From the NCBI RefSeq assembly GCF_002632825.1, contig NZ_NJAJ01000017.1:1-64000 (forward strand): a stretch of 64,000 nucleotides of DNA, in the 5' to 3' direction. A program made the position numbers and the translations under genes. Positions 42,843 through 51,611 of the stretch are shown here, one piece after another. Origin of the DNA: Xenorhabdus stockiae (GTDB lineage Bacteria > Pseudomonadota > Gammaproteobacteria > Enterobacterales > Enterobacteriaceae). Every line of letters starts with the position of its first letter. The first letter of the stretch is position 1. The notes beneath the pieces are model-generated. The model was not told where the DNA came from. It did not search any database and saw only the letters and a program-made list of their open reading frames with translations.

Positions 42843-42985
42843 AAAGCCGCCATGTAAATCTGATAGGATGGTGAGGCTAATAGGGTTGTACCCGTAAGCA
42901 ATACTGATAAACAGTATCAGCAAAGATGTATTAAACAGGCCTGCAACCGGGGCCTGTTGCAAATTATGAATAGAGAAATTCCTGA

Positions 42986-43549
42986 ATGAATCAAAATACC
43001 TATCTGGATACCTGTTATGGCCCAGTTAATGTAAACATTATCGAAAAAGCCCGTAAAATTCGTCTGTTAATCTGTGATGTTGATGGTGTGATGTCAGATG
43101 GCCTGATATATATGGGTAATCAGGGTGAAGAACTGAAAGCCTTTAATGTGCGTGATGGTTACGGCATCCGCTGTTTAATAACTTCTGGCCTTGAAGTCGC
43201 CATTATTACCGGTCGTCAGGCCAAATTGCTGGAAGATCGTGCAAAAACTCTTGGTATTACACATCTTTACCAAGGTCAGAACGATAAGGTTTTGGCGTAT
43301 CAGGAACTGTTGGATAAACTAGCGCTACAGCCTGAACAGGTTGCCTATATCGGCGATGACCTTATCGATTGGCCTGTAATGGCAAAAGTCGGCTTATCTG
43401 TTGCCGTAGCAGATGCCCACCCGCTACTGCTGCCCAAAGCAGATTATGTCACTCGGATTGCCGGTGGTCGCGGTGCAGTCAGAGAACTTTGTGATTTGGT
43501 GCTTTTTGCTCAAAACAAGCTGGAAGATGCCAAAGGTTTATCCATATAA
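42986..43549 (+). CDS. kdsC: 3-deoxy-D-manno-octulosonate-8-phosphate phosphatase
   Basis: KdsC removes phosphate from Kdo-8-phosphate. The 187-residue HAD-superfamily C0 enzyme has the nucleophile motif LLICDVDGVMSDG (Asp31, Asp33), motif II in VAIITGRQAKLLEDRA, and motif III IGDDLIDWPVM; it acts as a tetramer in relatives. Length matches E. coli (188). It is separated from kdsD by 143 bases containing a stem AACAGGCC/GGCCTGTT (42934-42958), so partial transcription reset before kdsC is possible. lptC starts 19 bases after its stop. Confidence 0.96.
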   Translation: MNQNTYLDTCYGPVNVNIIEKARKIRLLICDVDGVMSDGLIYMGNQGEELKAFNVRDGYGIRCLITSGLEVAIITGRQAKLLEDRAKTLGITHLYQGQNDKVLAYQELLDKLALQPEQVAYIGDDLIDWPVMAKVGLSVAVADAHPLLLPKADYVTRIAGGRGAVRELCDLVLFAQNKLEDAKGLSI

Positions 43550-43568
43550 CACATGAACTGAAAAAAGA

Positions 43569-44162
43569 ATGAGCAGAACTCAATCCTGGCTGATCGCAAT
43601 ACTGACTTTAATTGTGCTTGCATTGATTGGCTGGAATTTATCCAATTCAAATGAAGGCGCCTCCTCACCCGTTTTGGATGAGGGTTACCCGACTTATCAA
43701 ACAAAAGAAGCCACGACATTTGTTTATGATCCAGAAGGTAAACTGGTTTATAAACTAGAGGCAGATAATGTTAAAAATTATACAGAAACAAAGCTGACTT
43801 GGTTTACCAAGCCAGTATTAACAACGTTTGATGCTAACAGTAAATCCACACCGCCACCGGCAACATGGACAGTACGTGCCAATAAAGCGAAACTTACCCA
43901 TGATAATATGCTCTACTTATATGGGGATGTTCAGGTAGATAGCCTGAATGACGCATCACAACTGAAACGTATTACAACAGAAAACGCGACCGTCAATCTT
44001 GTGACGCAGGATGTGGCATCCGACGATAAAATTACATTAGAAGGTGTCGGTCTGAGATCTGTTGGGATGAAAATGCGCGGCAACCTGCGAGATAAAACTG
44101 CTGAACTGATTGAAAAGGTGACCACTCAATATGAGATTCCACATGAAGAACCTAATCCGTAA
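43569..44162 (+). CDS. lptC: LPS export bitopic protein LptC
   Basis: LptC passes lipopolysaccharide from LptB2FG to LptA at the inner membrane. The 197-residue protein has one N-terminal helix (about 8-24) inserted beside LptFG and a periplasmic beta-jellyroll (YQTKEATTFVYDPEGKLVYKLEADNVKNY and the following strands, with LYLYGDVQVDSL). It is a little longer than in E. coli (191). The gene overlaps lptA by 32 bases, which suggests coupled translation, as in E. coli. Confidence 0.94.
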   Translation: MSRTQSWLIAILTLIVLALIGWNLSNSNEGASSPVLDEGYPTYQTKEATTFVYDPEGKLVYKLEADNVKNYTETKLTWFTKPVLTTFDANSKSTPPPATWTVRANKAKLTHDNMLYLYGDVQVDSLNDASQLKRITTENATVNLVTQDVASDDKITLEGVGLRSVGMKMRGNLRDKTAELIEKVTTQYEIPHEEPNP

Positions 44163-44706
44163 TACTTTTATTGCCAGTACATTGGTTGCAGTCAGTTTGC
44201 CTGCACTGGCACTGAAAGATGATACCCAAAAGCCCATTACCATTGATTCAGCCAGACAATCACTGGATTTAACGGGGAACATTGCCACATTTACGGATAA
44301 TGTTATTGTAAAGCAGGGTTCTATTGATATCCATGCAGATAAGGTTGTTGTCACCCGCCCTGACGGGGATTCCAAAAAAACGGTTATTGAAGCTTATGGT
44401 AACCCGGCAACATTTTATCAATTGCAGGATGATGGTAAACCTATCAAAGGCCATGCTTCGAAGATGCGCTATGAGATGAATAATGAGCTGATCACACTGA
44501 CAGGTAATGCTTATCTTGAACAGCTCGACAGCAATATCAAAGGCGATAAAATCACCTACTTAGTACCAACACAGCAAATGGAAGCCTTTAGTGATAAAGG
44601 TAAGCATGTTACCACCGTCCTGTTGCCTTCTCAGTTACAGGAAAAAGGCCCGGGTGTTAACAATACCGGTACTAACAGCACTGAAGTTCATAAAAAGAGT
44701 AAATAA
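44131..44706 (+). CDS. lptA: LPS export periplasmic bridge LptA
   Basis: LptA forms the periplasmic bridge between LptC and LptD. The 191-residue precursor has a signal peptide ending near LPALALK (cleavage about residue 28) and an OstA/LptA domain of repeated strands: NIATFTDNVIVKQGSIDIHADKVVV, GNPATFYQLQDDGKPIKGHASKM, LTGNAYLEQLDSNIKGDKITYLVP. ATG 44131 lies inside lptC; an internal ATG at 44143 (MKNLIRN) is also possible, but the former keeps the E. coli overlap. lptB follows 6 bases later. Confidence 0.95.
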   Translation: MRFHMKNLIRNTFIASTLVAVSLPALALKDDTQKPITIDSARQSLDLTGNIATFTDNVIVKQGSIDIHADKVVVTRPDGDSKKTVIEAYGNPATFYQLQDDGKPIKGHASKMRYEMNNELITLTGNAYLEQLDSNIKGDKITYLVPTQQMEAFSDKGKHVTTVLLPSQLQEKGPGVNNTGTNSTEVHKKSK

Positions 44707-44712
44707 CGACGT

Positions 44713-45438
44713 ATGGCAATATTAAACGCAGACAATCTGGCAAAGTCTTATAAAGGGCGTAGGGTTGTTGAGGATGTCAGCCTGAAAGTGAAATCAGGTG
44801 AAATTGTGGGCCTGCTAGGGCCAAATGGTGCAGGTAAAACCACAACTTTCTATATGGTCGTTGGTATCGTGCCCCGCGATGCAGGTACTATCACCATTGA
44901 CCATGAAGATATCAGCCTGCTGCCTCTGCATGAACGTGCCCGCCGGGGCATCGGCTACTTACCTCAGGAAGCCTCTATCTTCCGTCGGCTGAGCGTATAC
45001 GATAACTTAATGGCTGTTCTTGAAATCCGCAAAGATATCAATCAGGAACAGCGTAAAGAGCGCGCTGAAGAGCTGATGGAAGAATTTCATATCTCCCATT
45101 TGCGTAACAGTCTCGGTCAGTCATTGTCCGGTGGTGAGCGCCGCCGTGTGGAAATCGCCCGGGCACTGGCAGCAAACCCTAAATTTATTCTGTTGGATGA
45201 GCCTTTTGCGGGTGTTGACCCTATCTCAGTCCTTGATATTAAAAAGATCATTCAACATCTGCGGGATTATGGTCTGGGAGTCCTGATTACTGACCATAAC
45301 GTCCGTGAAACGCTGGATGTTTGTGAGCGCGCTTATATTGTCAGTCAGGGGCATCTGATTGCTCACGGTACACCAGAAGACATCCTTAACAATGAACAGG
45401 TTAAGCGTGTTTATCTGGGTGAAGGCTTCCGTCTTTAA
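44713..45438 (+). CDS. lptB: LPS export ABC ATPase LptB
   Basis: LptB is the homodimeric ATPase that powers LPS extraction by LptFG. The 241-residue protein matches E. coli (241) and has Walker [15 protein letters not shown] (about 37-50), Q-loop [17 protein letters not shown], signature [16 protein letters not shown], Walker [14 protein letters not shown] and switch His in [13 protein letters not shown]. The C-terminal LGEGFRL end is typical. It is followed by rpoN, whose ATG is 72 bases downstream. Confidence 0.97.
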   Translation: MAILNADNLAKSYKGRRVVEDVSLKVKSGEIVGLLGPNGAGKTTTFYMVVGIVPRDAGTITIDHEDISLLPLHERARRGIGYLPQEASIFRRLSVYDNLMAVLEIRKDINQEQRKERAEELMEEFHISHLRNSLGQSLSGGERRRVEIARALAANPKFILLDEPFAGVDPISVLDIKKIIQHLRDYGLGVLITDHNVRETLDVCERAYIVSQGHLIAHGTPEDILNNEQVKRVYLGEGFRL

Positions 45439-45510
45439 GGCTCATTGTCAGGCAGAGTTCAGGGAAATTACAGTTCGAGGGTAATCCATTCAGGAGGAAG
45501 TGAAAACGTT

Positions 45511-46950
45511 ATGAAGCAAAGTTTGCAACTCAAACTCAGTCAACAATTGACGATGACGCCACAACTTCAGCAGGCAATCCGTTTGTTGCAACTTTCTACG
45601 CTCGAACTTCAGCAGGAGATTCAACTGGCTTTGGAAACGAATCCCCTGCTTGAACAGGAAGACACACTTCAGGAGATTGATGCTCAGGATTATTCAGATC
45701 CCGAAACAACGGTTATGGATACCCTCGAAGCGCTTGAACAAAAGAATATGCCGGAAGAATTGCCTCTCGATACCAGCTGGGATGAAATTTACAGCGCCGG
45801 TACATCTTCAGGAACGCGAAGTGACTACAGTGCGGATGATTTCCCCGTCTATCAGGGGGAAACCACCCAGACACTACAAGACTATCTGACGTGGCAGGCT
45901 GCGCTGACGCCCTTTACTGAAACAGATTCAGCCATAGCCACATCAATCATTGATGCTATTGACGAGACAGGCTACCTGACCGCCTCTGTCGAGGATATCC
46001 TTATCAGCATCGGCAATGATGAACTGACACCGGAAGAAATCGAAGCCGTACTCAAAAGAGTACAACATTTTGATCCCATCGGAGTCGCGGCACGTGACTT
46101 ACGTGAATGTCTACTCATCCAGCTTTCGCTGTTGCCGATAGAAACCCCCTATCTGAAAGAAGCCAAACTGGTTACCAGCAAGTATCTTGAACTGCTGGGC
46201 AACCGGGACTTCCGAAATTTATTGCGCCAGAGCAAATTAAAAGAGAGTGCTCTGAAAGAAGCTATTGCTATCATACAGTCACTGGAGCCACGGCCGGGGT
46301 TAATGGTAAATACCGGTGAATCCGAATACGTGATCCCCGATGTACTCGTCCAGAAAGAAAATGAACACTGGCAGGTCAGGCTGAATACAGATAGCATTCC
46401 CCGCTTGTGCATTAATCAGCACTATGCTGCGCTGGGGCAGCAATCTCAGAATGAGAGTGACAGCCTGTTTATCCGCAATAACCTACAGGAAGCTAAGTGG
46501 CTGATAAAAAGTCTTGAGAGCCGCAATGAGACGCTATTAAAGGTCAGTAATTGCATTGTGGAATGGCAACAGGATTTCTTTGAGCATGGCGCAGAGTACA
46601 TGAAACCACTGGTACTGGCAGATATTGCCTATCAGGTTGATATGCATGAATCCACCATTTCTCGTGTGACAACCCAGAAATACTTGCATAGTCCACGGGG
46701 AATTTTTGAATTGAAATATTTTTTCTCCAGTCACGTGAATACTGACAGCGGAGGCGAAGCTTCTTCTACAGCAATACGGGCACTGGTGAAAAAATTGGTC
46801 ACGGCAGAAAACCCGGCCAAACCACTGAGTGACAGTAAGCTGACCAGCCTACTTGCCGAACAGGGTATTCAGGTAGCTCGTCGGACTGTCGCAAAATATA
46901 GAGAGTCGTTATCCATCCCGCCTTCAAACCAACGTAAAAAATTGGTTTGA
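45511..46950 (+). CDS. rpoN: RNA polymerase sigma-54 factor
   Basis: RpoN directs transcription of nitrogen-assimilation, flagellar and other genes with AAA+ activators. The 479-residue protein (477 in E. coli) has the glutamine-rich region I ([32 protein letters not shown]), acidic region II, core-binding region III (about 110-300), the helix-turn-helix region ([19 protein letters not shown]) and the RpoN box [10 protein letters not shown] near the end, which contacts the -24 element. ATG 45511 follows AGGAGG by 13 bases; a longer frame from 45445 does not match the family. It leads into hpf, ptsN, rapZ, ptsO. Confidence 0.97.
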   Translation: MKQSLQLKLSQQLTMTPQLQQAIRLLQLSTLELQQEIQLALETNPLLEQEDTLQEIDAQDYSDPETTVMDTLEALEQKNMPEELPLDTSWDEIYSAGTSSGTRSDYSADDFPVYQGETTQTLQDYLTWQAALTPFTETDSAIATSIIDAIDETGYLTASVEDILISIGNDELTPEEIEAVLKRVQHFDPIGVAARDLRECLLIQLSLLPIETPYLKEAKLVTSKYLELLGNRDFRNLLRQSKLKESALKEAIAIIQSLEPRPGLMVNTGESEYVIPDVLVQKENEHWQVRLNTDSIPRLCINQHYAALGQQSQNESDSLFIRNNLQEAKWLIKSLESRNETLLKVSNCIVEWQQDFFEHGAEYMKPLVLADIAYQVDMHESTISRVTTQKYLHSPRGIFELKYFFSSHVNTDSGGEASSTAIRALVKKLVTAENPAKPLSDSKLTSLLAEQGIQVARRTVAKYRESLSIPPSNQRKKLV

Positions 46951-46960
46951 ATAACATAGA

Positions 46961-47010
46961 CCCTATGAATTTCAGGTTGTATCAACAAAGAGACCACCTG
47001 AAAGACAACG
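46961..47010 (+). repeat. Miniature ERIC derivative in the rpoN-hpf spacer
   Basis: ATGAATTTCAGGTTGTATCA joined to CAACAAAGAGACCACCTGAAAGAC looks like both ERIC ends with the central 80 bases lost. TTCAGGT and ACCTGAA form a 7-bp stem 20-30 bases before the hpf start, so it may shape the hpf leader. Confidence 0.5.
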
Positions 47011-47029
47011 GAGAGAGAAGGAAAACACT

Positions 47030-47317
47030 ATGCAACTCAATATCACAGGCCACAATATTGAAATCACTGATGCACTACGCAACATTGTGAATACGAAATG
47101 CGGCAAACTGGATCAATATTTCGATAAGATTAACCTTATTCAGGTCATCCTCCGAGTGGAAAAAGTGCAGAAAATCGCTGAAGCCACGGTGCATGTCAAT
47201 GGAGGTGAGTTGCATGCGAGTTCAGAGCATGAAGACATGTATGCGGCAATTGATGCACTTGTTGATAAACTGACTCGTCAATTGACCAAACACAAAAGTA
47301 AATTGAGACAACATTAA
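47030..47317 (+). CDS. hpf: Ribosome hibernation promoting factor (short HPF)
   Basis: HPF binds the decoding region of 30S subunits and, with RMF, stabilises hibernating 100S ribosomes. This is the short gamma-proteobacterial form, 95 residues like E. coli. The beta-alpha-beta fold is visible as MQLNITGHNIEITDALRNIVNTKC, LRVEKVQKIAEATVHVNGGELHA, EDMYAAIDALVDKLTRQLTKHKSKL. It sits between rpoN and ptsN, a conserved order, but the 5' spacer carries a mini-ERIC and the 3' spacer a full ERIC element. Confidence 0.96.
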   Translation: MQLNITGHNIEITDALRNIVNTKCGKLDQYFDKINLIQVILRVEKVQKIAEATVHVNGGELHASSEHEDMYAAIDALVDKLTRQLTKHKSKLRQH

Positions 47318-47366
47318 TAGCTTTCAGACAACAGGGCTGTCATAAGATTCTCACTGTTCTCTATTT

Positions 47367-47493
47367 GTATACCCAATGAATTTCAAGCTGCATCGCGGCG
47401 GCAAGCAAATGAATCCCCTGAGCATAGATAACTATGTGACTGGGGTGAGTGAGTGCAGCCAACAAAGAGGCAACTTGAAAGACGAAGGGTATA
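47367..47493 (+). repeat. Complete ERIC element (127 bp) between hpf and ptsN
   Basis: Runs from GTATACCCAATGAATTTCAA to GAAAGACGAAGGGTATA and includes the conserved core ACTATGTGACTGGGGTGAGT. Length is 127 bases, the canonical ERIC/IRU size, with inverted ends TATACCC/GGGTATA. It lies inside the rpoN-ptsO transcription unit, so its folded RNA should occur in the mRNA. A 74-codon reading across it is not a gene. Confidence 0.92.
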
Positions 47494-47612
47494 ACCAACT
47501 AACGGCCTTCAGGCTGCTATATGCACCTGAAGGCTTAATGGTAATAACAGTGCCTCAGTACCGGATGTCTGAACTCAGGCATCCGGTATTAAAGCCCTAA
47601 GCGAATAAAGAA

Positions 47613-48080
47613 ATGAACAACGAAACAGATTTACCACTAAGCTCAGTGCTTTCATCCGAATGTACGCGTAATAATATACCTTGTTCGAGTAAGAAGCGCG
47701 CCTTAGAGATTATCAGCGAGCTGGCATCAAAGCAGCTGAATGTACCAGAGAGTGCCGTATTTGAAGCCATCCTTTCCCGTGAGAAAGTGGGCACAACCGG
47801 TATTGGCAACGGGATTGCCATTCCTCACGGCAAACTGGAGACCGAGAGTTCAGATAATGCTGTTGGTGTATTCTTACACCTGGAACAACCGATTACGTTT
47901 GATGCTATTGATAATCAGCCTGTTGACTTGCTGTTTGCTTTATTGGTTCCATCTAATCAGTGTCAGGTACATTTACATTCACTATCCTTGATCGCAAAGC
48001 GTCTTTCAGATAAAAATTTCTGTCGTCGCCTGCGTTCGGCACAAAGTGATGAAGAGTTATACAAAATTATTACTGAATAA
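47613..48080 (+). CDS. ptsN: Nitrogen-related PTS enzyme IIA
   Basis: EIIA-Ntr is the last phosphate acceptor of the nitrogen PTS and regulates potassium transport (TrkA, KdpD) and other targets by protein contacts. The 155-residue protein has the PTS EIIA type-2 fold with the phosphorylated His72 in GIAIPHGKLE, and HLHSLSLIAKRLSDKNFCRRL near the C-terminus. It is encoded with ptsO (NPr) and rapZ as in E. coli. It starts 120 bases after the ERIC element, so that insertion lengthens the hpf-ptsN spacer. Confidence 0.96.
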   Translation: MNNETDLPLSSVLSSECTRNNIPCSSKKRALEIISELASKQLNVPESAVFEAILSREKVGTTGIGNGIAIPHGKLETESSDNAVGVFLHLEQPITFDAIDNQPVDLLFALLVPSNQCQVHLHSLSLIAKRLSDKNFCRRLRSAQSDEELYKIITE

Positions 48081-48186
48081 ATAACAATTACAATTACGGT
48101 TACAATTGATTGTTGAAAAGCAATATACCCAGAAGGTATAAACGACGGCGGTTCTGATGAACCGCAAAATAAAGGGGAGTCATTTC

Positions 48187-49038
48187 ATGGTGCTGATGAT
48201 AGTCAGCGGTCGTTCTGGTTCTGGTAAGTCCGTAGCCCTGCGTGCGCTGGAAGATATGGGGTTCTACTGTGTGGATAACCTGCCGGTAGTACTACTTCCA
48301 GAGCTGGCTAATACACTGGCTGAACGTGATATTTCAGCGGCAGTCAGTATTGATGTACGCAATATGCCGGAATCCCCAGAAATTTTCGAAGAAGCTCTGA
48401 CAAAATTACCGGACAGCTTTTCACCACAGCTTCTGTTTCTTGACGCAGATCGTAACACTCTGATCCGTCGCTACAGTGATACCCGTCGCCTGCATCCACT
48501 CTCAAGCAAAAACCTGTCACTGGAAAGTGCCATCGACAAAGAGAGCGATTTGCTGGAACCTCTGCGTTCCCGGGCAGACCTGATCATTGATACTTCTGAA
48601 ATGTCAGTTCATGAGCTGGCTGAAATGCTCAGGACGCGTTTATTGGGCAAGCGTGAACGTGAACTGACAATGGTATTTGAATCTTTTGGCTTCAAACACG
48701 GTATTCCGATTGATGCTGATTATGTTTTCGATGTGCGTTTCCTGCCAAACCCACACTGGGATCCAAAACTTCGCCCGATGACTGGACTGGATCGCCCGGT
48801 TGCTGCGTTTTTGGATCGCCATACCGAAGTACATAACTTTATTTACCAGACCCGCAGTTACCTTGAGCTATGGTTACCCATGCTGGAAACCAATAATCGC
48901 AGCTACCTGACAGTTGCTATTGGCTGTACCGGTGGTAAACATCGTTCGGTTTACGTAGCAGAACAATTAGCTGATTACTTCCGTTCCCGTGGTAAGAACG
49001 TTCAGTCACGCCACCGTACACTGGAAAAACGTAAGTAA
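48187..49038 (+). CDS. rapZ: RNase adaptor protein RapZ
   Basis: RapZ binds the sRNA GlmZ and delivers it to RNase E, so controlling glmS and amino-sugar supply; it also senses glucosamine 6-phosphate. The 283-residue protein is nearly identical to E. coli: Walker [36 protein letters not shown], and the C-terminal domain [20 protein letters not shown] with the basic RNA-binding tail [13 protein letters not shown] 48187 (MVLMIVSG) has GGGGAG 7 bases upstream; a longer start at 48157 is unlikely. ptsO starts 18 bases after the stop. Confidence 0.97.
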   Translation: MVLMIVSGRSGSGKSVALRALEDMGFYCVDNLPVVLLPELANTLAERDISAAVSIDVRNMPESPEIFEEALTKLPDSFSPQLLFLDADRNTLIRRYSDTRRLHPLSSKNLSLESAIDKESDLLEPLRSRADLIIDTSEMSVHELAEMLRTRLLGKRERELTMVFESFGFKHGIPIDADYVFDVRFLPNPHWDPKLRPMTGLDRPVAAFLDRHTEVHNFIYQTRSYLELWLPMLETNNRSYLTVAIGCTGGKHRSVYVAEQLADYFRSRGKNVQSRHRTLEKRK

Positions 49039-49056
49039 CCTTATATAGAGCAGGCC

Positions 49057-49329
49057 ATGACAGTCAAACAGAGACTTGAGATTAAAAACCGACTCGGTAT
49101 GCATGCGCGGCCTGCCATGAAGCTGCACGACCTCGTGCAGCAGTTTCAGTCTCAGGTCATTTTGCGCAACAGCAACAATGTTGAAGCCGAGGCTCACAGC
49201 GTCATAGCCATGTTGATGCTCGATTCTGAACAGGGTAGCTACATTGAAGTTGAAGCTACGGGAGTTGATGAACAACAGGCTTTGTCAGCGATTGTGGCGT
49301 TATTCAATTCCGGCTTCGACGAAGAATAA
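49057..49329 (+). CDS. ptsO: Phosphocarrier protein NPr
   Basis: NPr is the HPr-like carrier that passes phosphate from EI-Ntr (PtsP) to EIIA-Ntr. The 90-residue protein (E. coli 90) has the phosphorylated His16 in [16 protein letters not shown] and lacks the regulatory Ser46 context of HPr(Ser), with [21 protein letters not shown] as the second conserved helix region. It is the last gene of the rpoN-hpf-ptsN-rapZ-ptsO series; a 400-base non-coding region follows. Confidence 0.96.
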   Translation: MTVKQRLEIKNRLGMHARPAMKLHDLVQQFQSQVILRNSNNVEAEAHSVIAMLMLDSEQGSYIEVEATGVDEQQALSAIVALFNSGFDEE

Positions 49330-49733
49330 ACTTATACGATTTTGCCTGTTTGTAGCACAGACCCTCTATTACACTTTTCTCTATTTTCTCCTTCCTTTCT
49401 TATTCAGTTAATAACGCCTGACTCTCTTTATTTTTCTCTTAATACTGCTTTCTAGTCTGTAATAACAGAAGCAAAAGCCATATTTAAAACCAACAAAAGA
49501 TAAAATAACCTTCATATATTCCAATTATAAATTTATTAGAAAAGATATATTGAGAAGTTTTGTTAATTAAATAAGCTGAACATTCCGACTATTTACAAAT
49601 AGTCATTAGGTAACAATAAATGTTATCCATCAATAATTTAACTCTATGAAATCAGTTTAGAAAAAACTTATCATTAACGGGATTTTATACATAAAGAATT
49701 ATACGTACAGTTCATAAACTGGAGATTTACTTC
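49330..49733. other. Intergenic region upstream of the periplasmic racemase gene
   Basis: About 400 A+T-rich bases after ptsO without a gene. Weak promoter-like elements (for example TTGAGA near 49549 with TAAGCT downstream) and GGAG 9 bases before the racemase start are present. In E. coli yrbL and mtgA follow ptsO; here the order changes at this point. Confidence 0.45.
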
Positions 49734-50966
49734 ATGCGTTTTAATAAGACCACATTAGCTATCTTTCTTGGATTGACTTTATGTCAGGGAGCAGCTCAGG
49801 CGGCACCTGTGCTTTCTTTAGATAATACGCAGGCAGAACGTGTCGCTGTTAACAACAATGCCTGGGTAGAAATCAACACCACCACTTTCGAAAACAATAT
49901 CCAAACACTGAAAGAAACCCTGAACAAAGACACCAAAATATGTGCAATTCTGAAAGGTGATGCTTATGGTTATGGTCTCGGTTTGCTGATGCCGTCAATC
50001 ATTAAAACCGGAGTACCTTGTGTTGGGATCACCAGTAATGAAGAAGCCCGTATCGTGCGTGATAGTGGTTTTACCGGCCAGCTGGTACGCGTCCGTGCAG
50101 CAATGGCAGATGAAATTGAAAGCACGCTGAGCTATGACATGGAAGAGATGGTTGGCGATCTGGAAAGCGCTAAAGCTATTGATGCCATAGCTAAAAAACA
50201 TGGTAAAGAGATCCGTGTTCATTTAGCGCTGAACACCGGTTTAATGAGCCGTAATGGGCTGGAAATGAAAACCGAACAGGGCAAACAGGAAGCACTGCAA
50301 ATTGCTAAGCTGCCTAACCTGAAATTGGTTGGCATCATGAGCCACCATGCTCTCACTGACCTGAATGTGATCCGCGAAAGTATCAAAAACTTCAACGAAC
50401 AAACTGCCTGGTTGATTAAAGAAGCAAACCTGAAAAGAGACGAAATCACTCTGCATGCATCCAGCTCTTTTGCATCACTGAGCTTACCTGAAGCCCAGTT
50501 TGATATGGCTCGCGTTGGCAGCGCATTGTACGGCATCTTACAAGACAGCCATCCAGAGTTCAAACCTCTGATTCAGGTAAAAACCCGTGTTGCTTCTGTT
50601 AAACCATACCCTAAAGGCAATGGTGTCAGCTACGACAACACTCATATCCTGAAACGTGATTCTATCCTTGCTAACCTGCCAGTCGGTTTCTCTGATGGTT
50701 TCAGCACTGCTCTGTCAAACAAAGCCTATGTTCTGATTAACGGTCATCGTGCACCGGTTGTCGGTCGCGTTTCCATGAATACCGCTATGATTGATGTGAC
50801 TGATCTGCCTGAAGTTAAGAGTGGCGATGAAGTTGTGATTTTGGGTAAACAAGGTAACGAAGAAATTACTCAGGCTGATATTCAAAAATGGAGCGGCATG
50901 CACATTGTTGAACTGACCTCAATCTTTGGCGAAACCAACCCGAAGATCACCGTTACAGGCCAATAA
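49734..50966 (+). CDS. bsr: Periplasmic broad-spectrum amino-acid racemase (Bsr type)
   Basis: A PLP-dependent fold-type III racemase related to alanine racemase but with a signal peptide (MRFNKTTLAIFLGLTLCQGAAQA, cleavage about residue 23), so periplasmic. Lys74 in AILKGDAYGYG should bind PLP; Tyr300 in GVSYDNT is the likely second base. Cys70 and Cys96, paired in Vibrio cholerae BsrV, occur at the same numbers, as do Arg119, Arg121, Arg173 and Asn174 of the Bsr footprint, as far as I recall it. BsrV has ADAYGHG where this has GDAYGYG. It probably makes non-canonical D-amino acids that modify peptidoglycan. Codons look well adapted, suggesting good expression. Confidence 0.85.
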   Translation: MRFNKTTLAIFLGLTLCQGAAQAAPVLSLDNTQAERVAVNNNAWVEINTTTFENNIQTLKETLNKDTKICAILKGDAYGYGLGLLMPSIIKTGVPCVGITSNEEARIVRDSGFTGQLVRVRAAMADEIESTLSYDMEEMVGDLESAKAIDAIAKKHGKEIRVHLALNTGLMSRNGLEMKTEQGKQEALQIAKLPNLKLVGIMSHHALTDLNVIRESIKNFNEQTAWLIKEANLKRDEITLHASSSFASLSLPEAQFDMARVGSALYGILQDSHPEFKPLIQVKTRVASVKPYPKGNGVSYDNTHILKRDSILANLPVGFSDGFSTALSNKAYVLINGHRAPVVGRVSMNTAMIDVTDLPEVKSGDEVVILGKQGNEEITQADIQKWSGMHIVELTSIFGETNPKITVTGQ

Positions 50967-51086
50967 TTTATAACCTGTCATAATATCTGGCTGAACCTTG
51001 TTTCATTAGCAGCACCAAACAGTTCGTGATCATGATCTCTTTATTTTCATGACAGAACAGCCTAATATCACTTTAATCACATTGAA

Positions 51087-51122
51087 AATAACACCCCCCT
51101 CCTTGCGTTGCGGGGTGTTATT
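51087..51122 (+). terminator. Terminator after the racemase gene
   Basis: AATAACACCCC and GGGGTGTTATT form a long stem followed by TTG-T-rich sequence, 120 bases past the racemase stop and 28 bases before rnk. It could also act in the rnk leader as an attenuator-like structure. Confidence 0.7.
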
Positions 51123-51150
51123 TTGTATTGAGCCTAATTTGGAGCGTGGT

Positions 51151-51561
51151 ATGAAAAAACCAAATATCATTATTAATGAATTAGATGCAGAACGTTTAGA
51201 TTCTCTGTTGGAACAAGCCGCATTTGCCAATACCAGTATCGCAGATGCACTGAACGATGAACTGGACAGAGCGGAAATCTTACCACCAGCAGAAATCCCA
51301 GCAGATATTGTTACTATGAACAGTGAAATTAAATTCATTGATTTTAGCAATAATGAAGAGCGTATCCGTACTCTCGTTTATCCGGCATCGCTACAGGACA
51401 GCACAAAACAGCTATCCGTCATGGCACCTTTAGGCGCTGCGCTTTTAGGTCTGAAAGTCAATGATGAGATTACGTGGGAATTGCCGAACGGTGAAAAAAC
51501 ACGGATAAAAGTATTAGAAATACTTTATCAACCCGAAGCAGCAGGCGAATACCACCGTTAA
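51151..51561 (+). CDS. rnk: Nucleoside diphosphate kinase regulator Rnk
   Basis: Rnk is a GreA/GreB-like protein that binds RNA polymerase near the secondary channel; it was found as a multicopy suppressor restoring nucleoside diphosphate kinase levels. The 136-residue length equals E. coli Rnk. It has a short N-terminal coiled coil ([20 protein letters not shown]), too short for GreA activity, and a C-terminal FKBP-like domain ([31 protein letters not shown]). ATG 51151 has GGAG 6 bases upstream; a longer frame from 51049 spans the terminator. Confidence 0.95.
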   Translation: MKKPNIIINELDAERLDSLLEQAAFANTSIADALNDELDRAEILPPAEIPADIVTMNSEIKFIDFSNNEERIRTLVYPASLQDSTKQLSVMAPLGAALLGLKVNDEITWELPNGEKTRIKVLEILYQPEAAGEYHR

Positions 51562-51564
51562 CTC

Positions 51565-51594
51565 ACAGCCAGCCCAGTAGACCAGACTGGCTGT
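51565..51594. terminator. Stem-loop between convergent rnk and pmbA
   Basis: ACAGCCAG (51565-51572) pairs with CTGGCTGT (51587-51594), directly after the rnk stop and 17 bases before the pmbA stop. TTGTTG follows on the plus strand. It is likely a shared terminator. Confidence 0.55.
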
Positions 51595-51611
51595 TGTTGA
51601 TTGAGTATCCC

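Noticed and set aside
47376-47600. 74-codon open frame after hpf
   Set aside because: It lies mostly in the ERIC element at 47367-47493 and has no ribosome site or conserved protein character.
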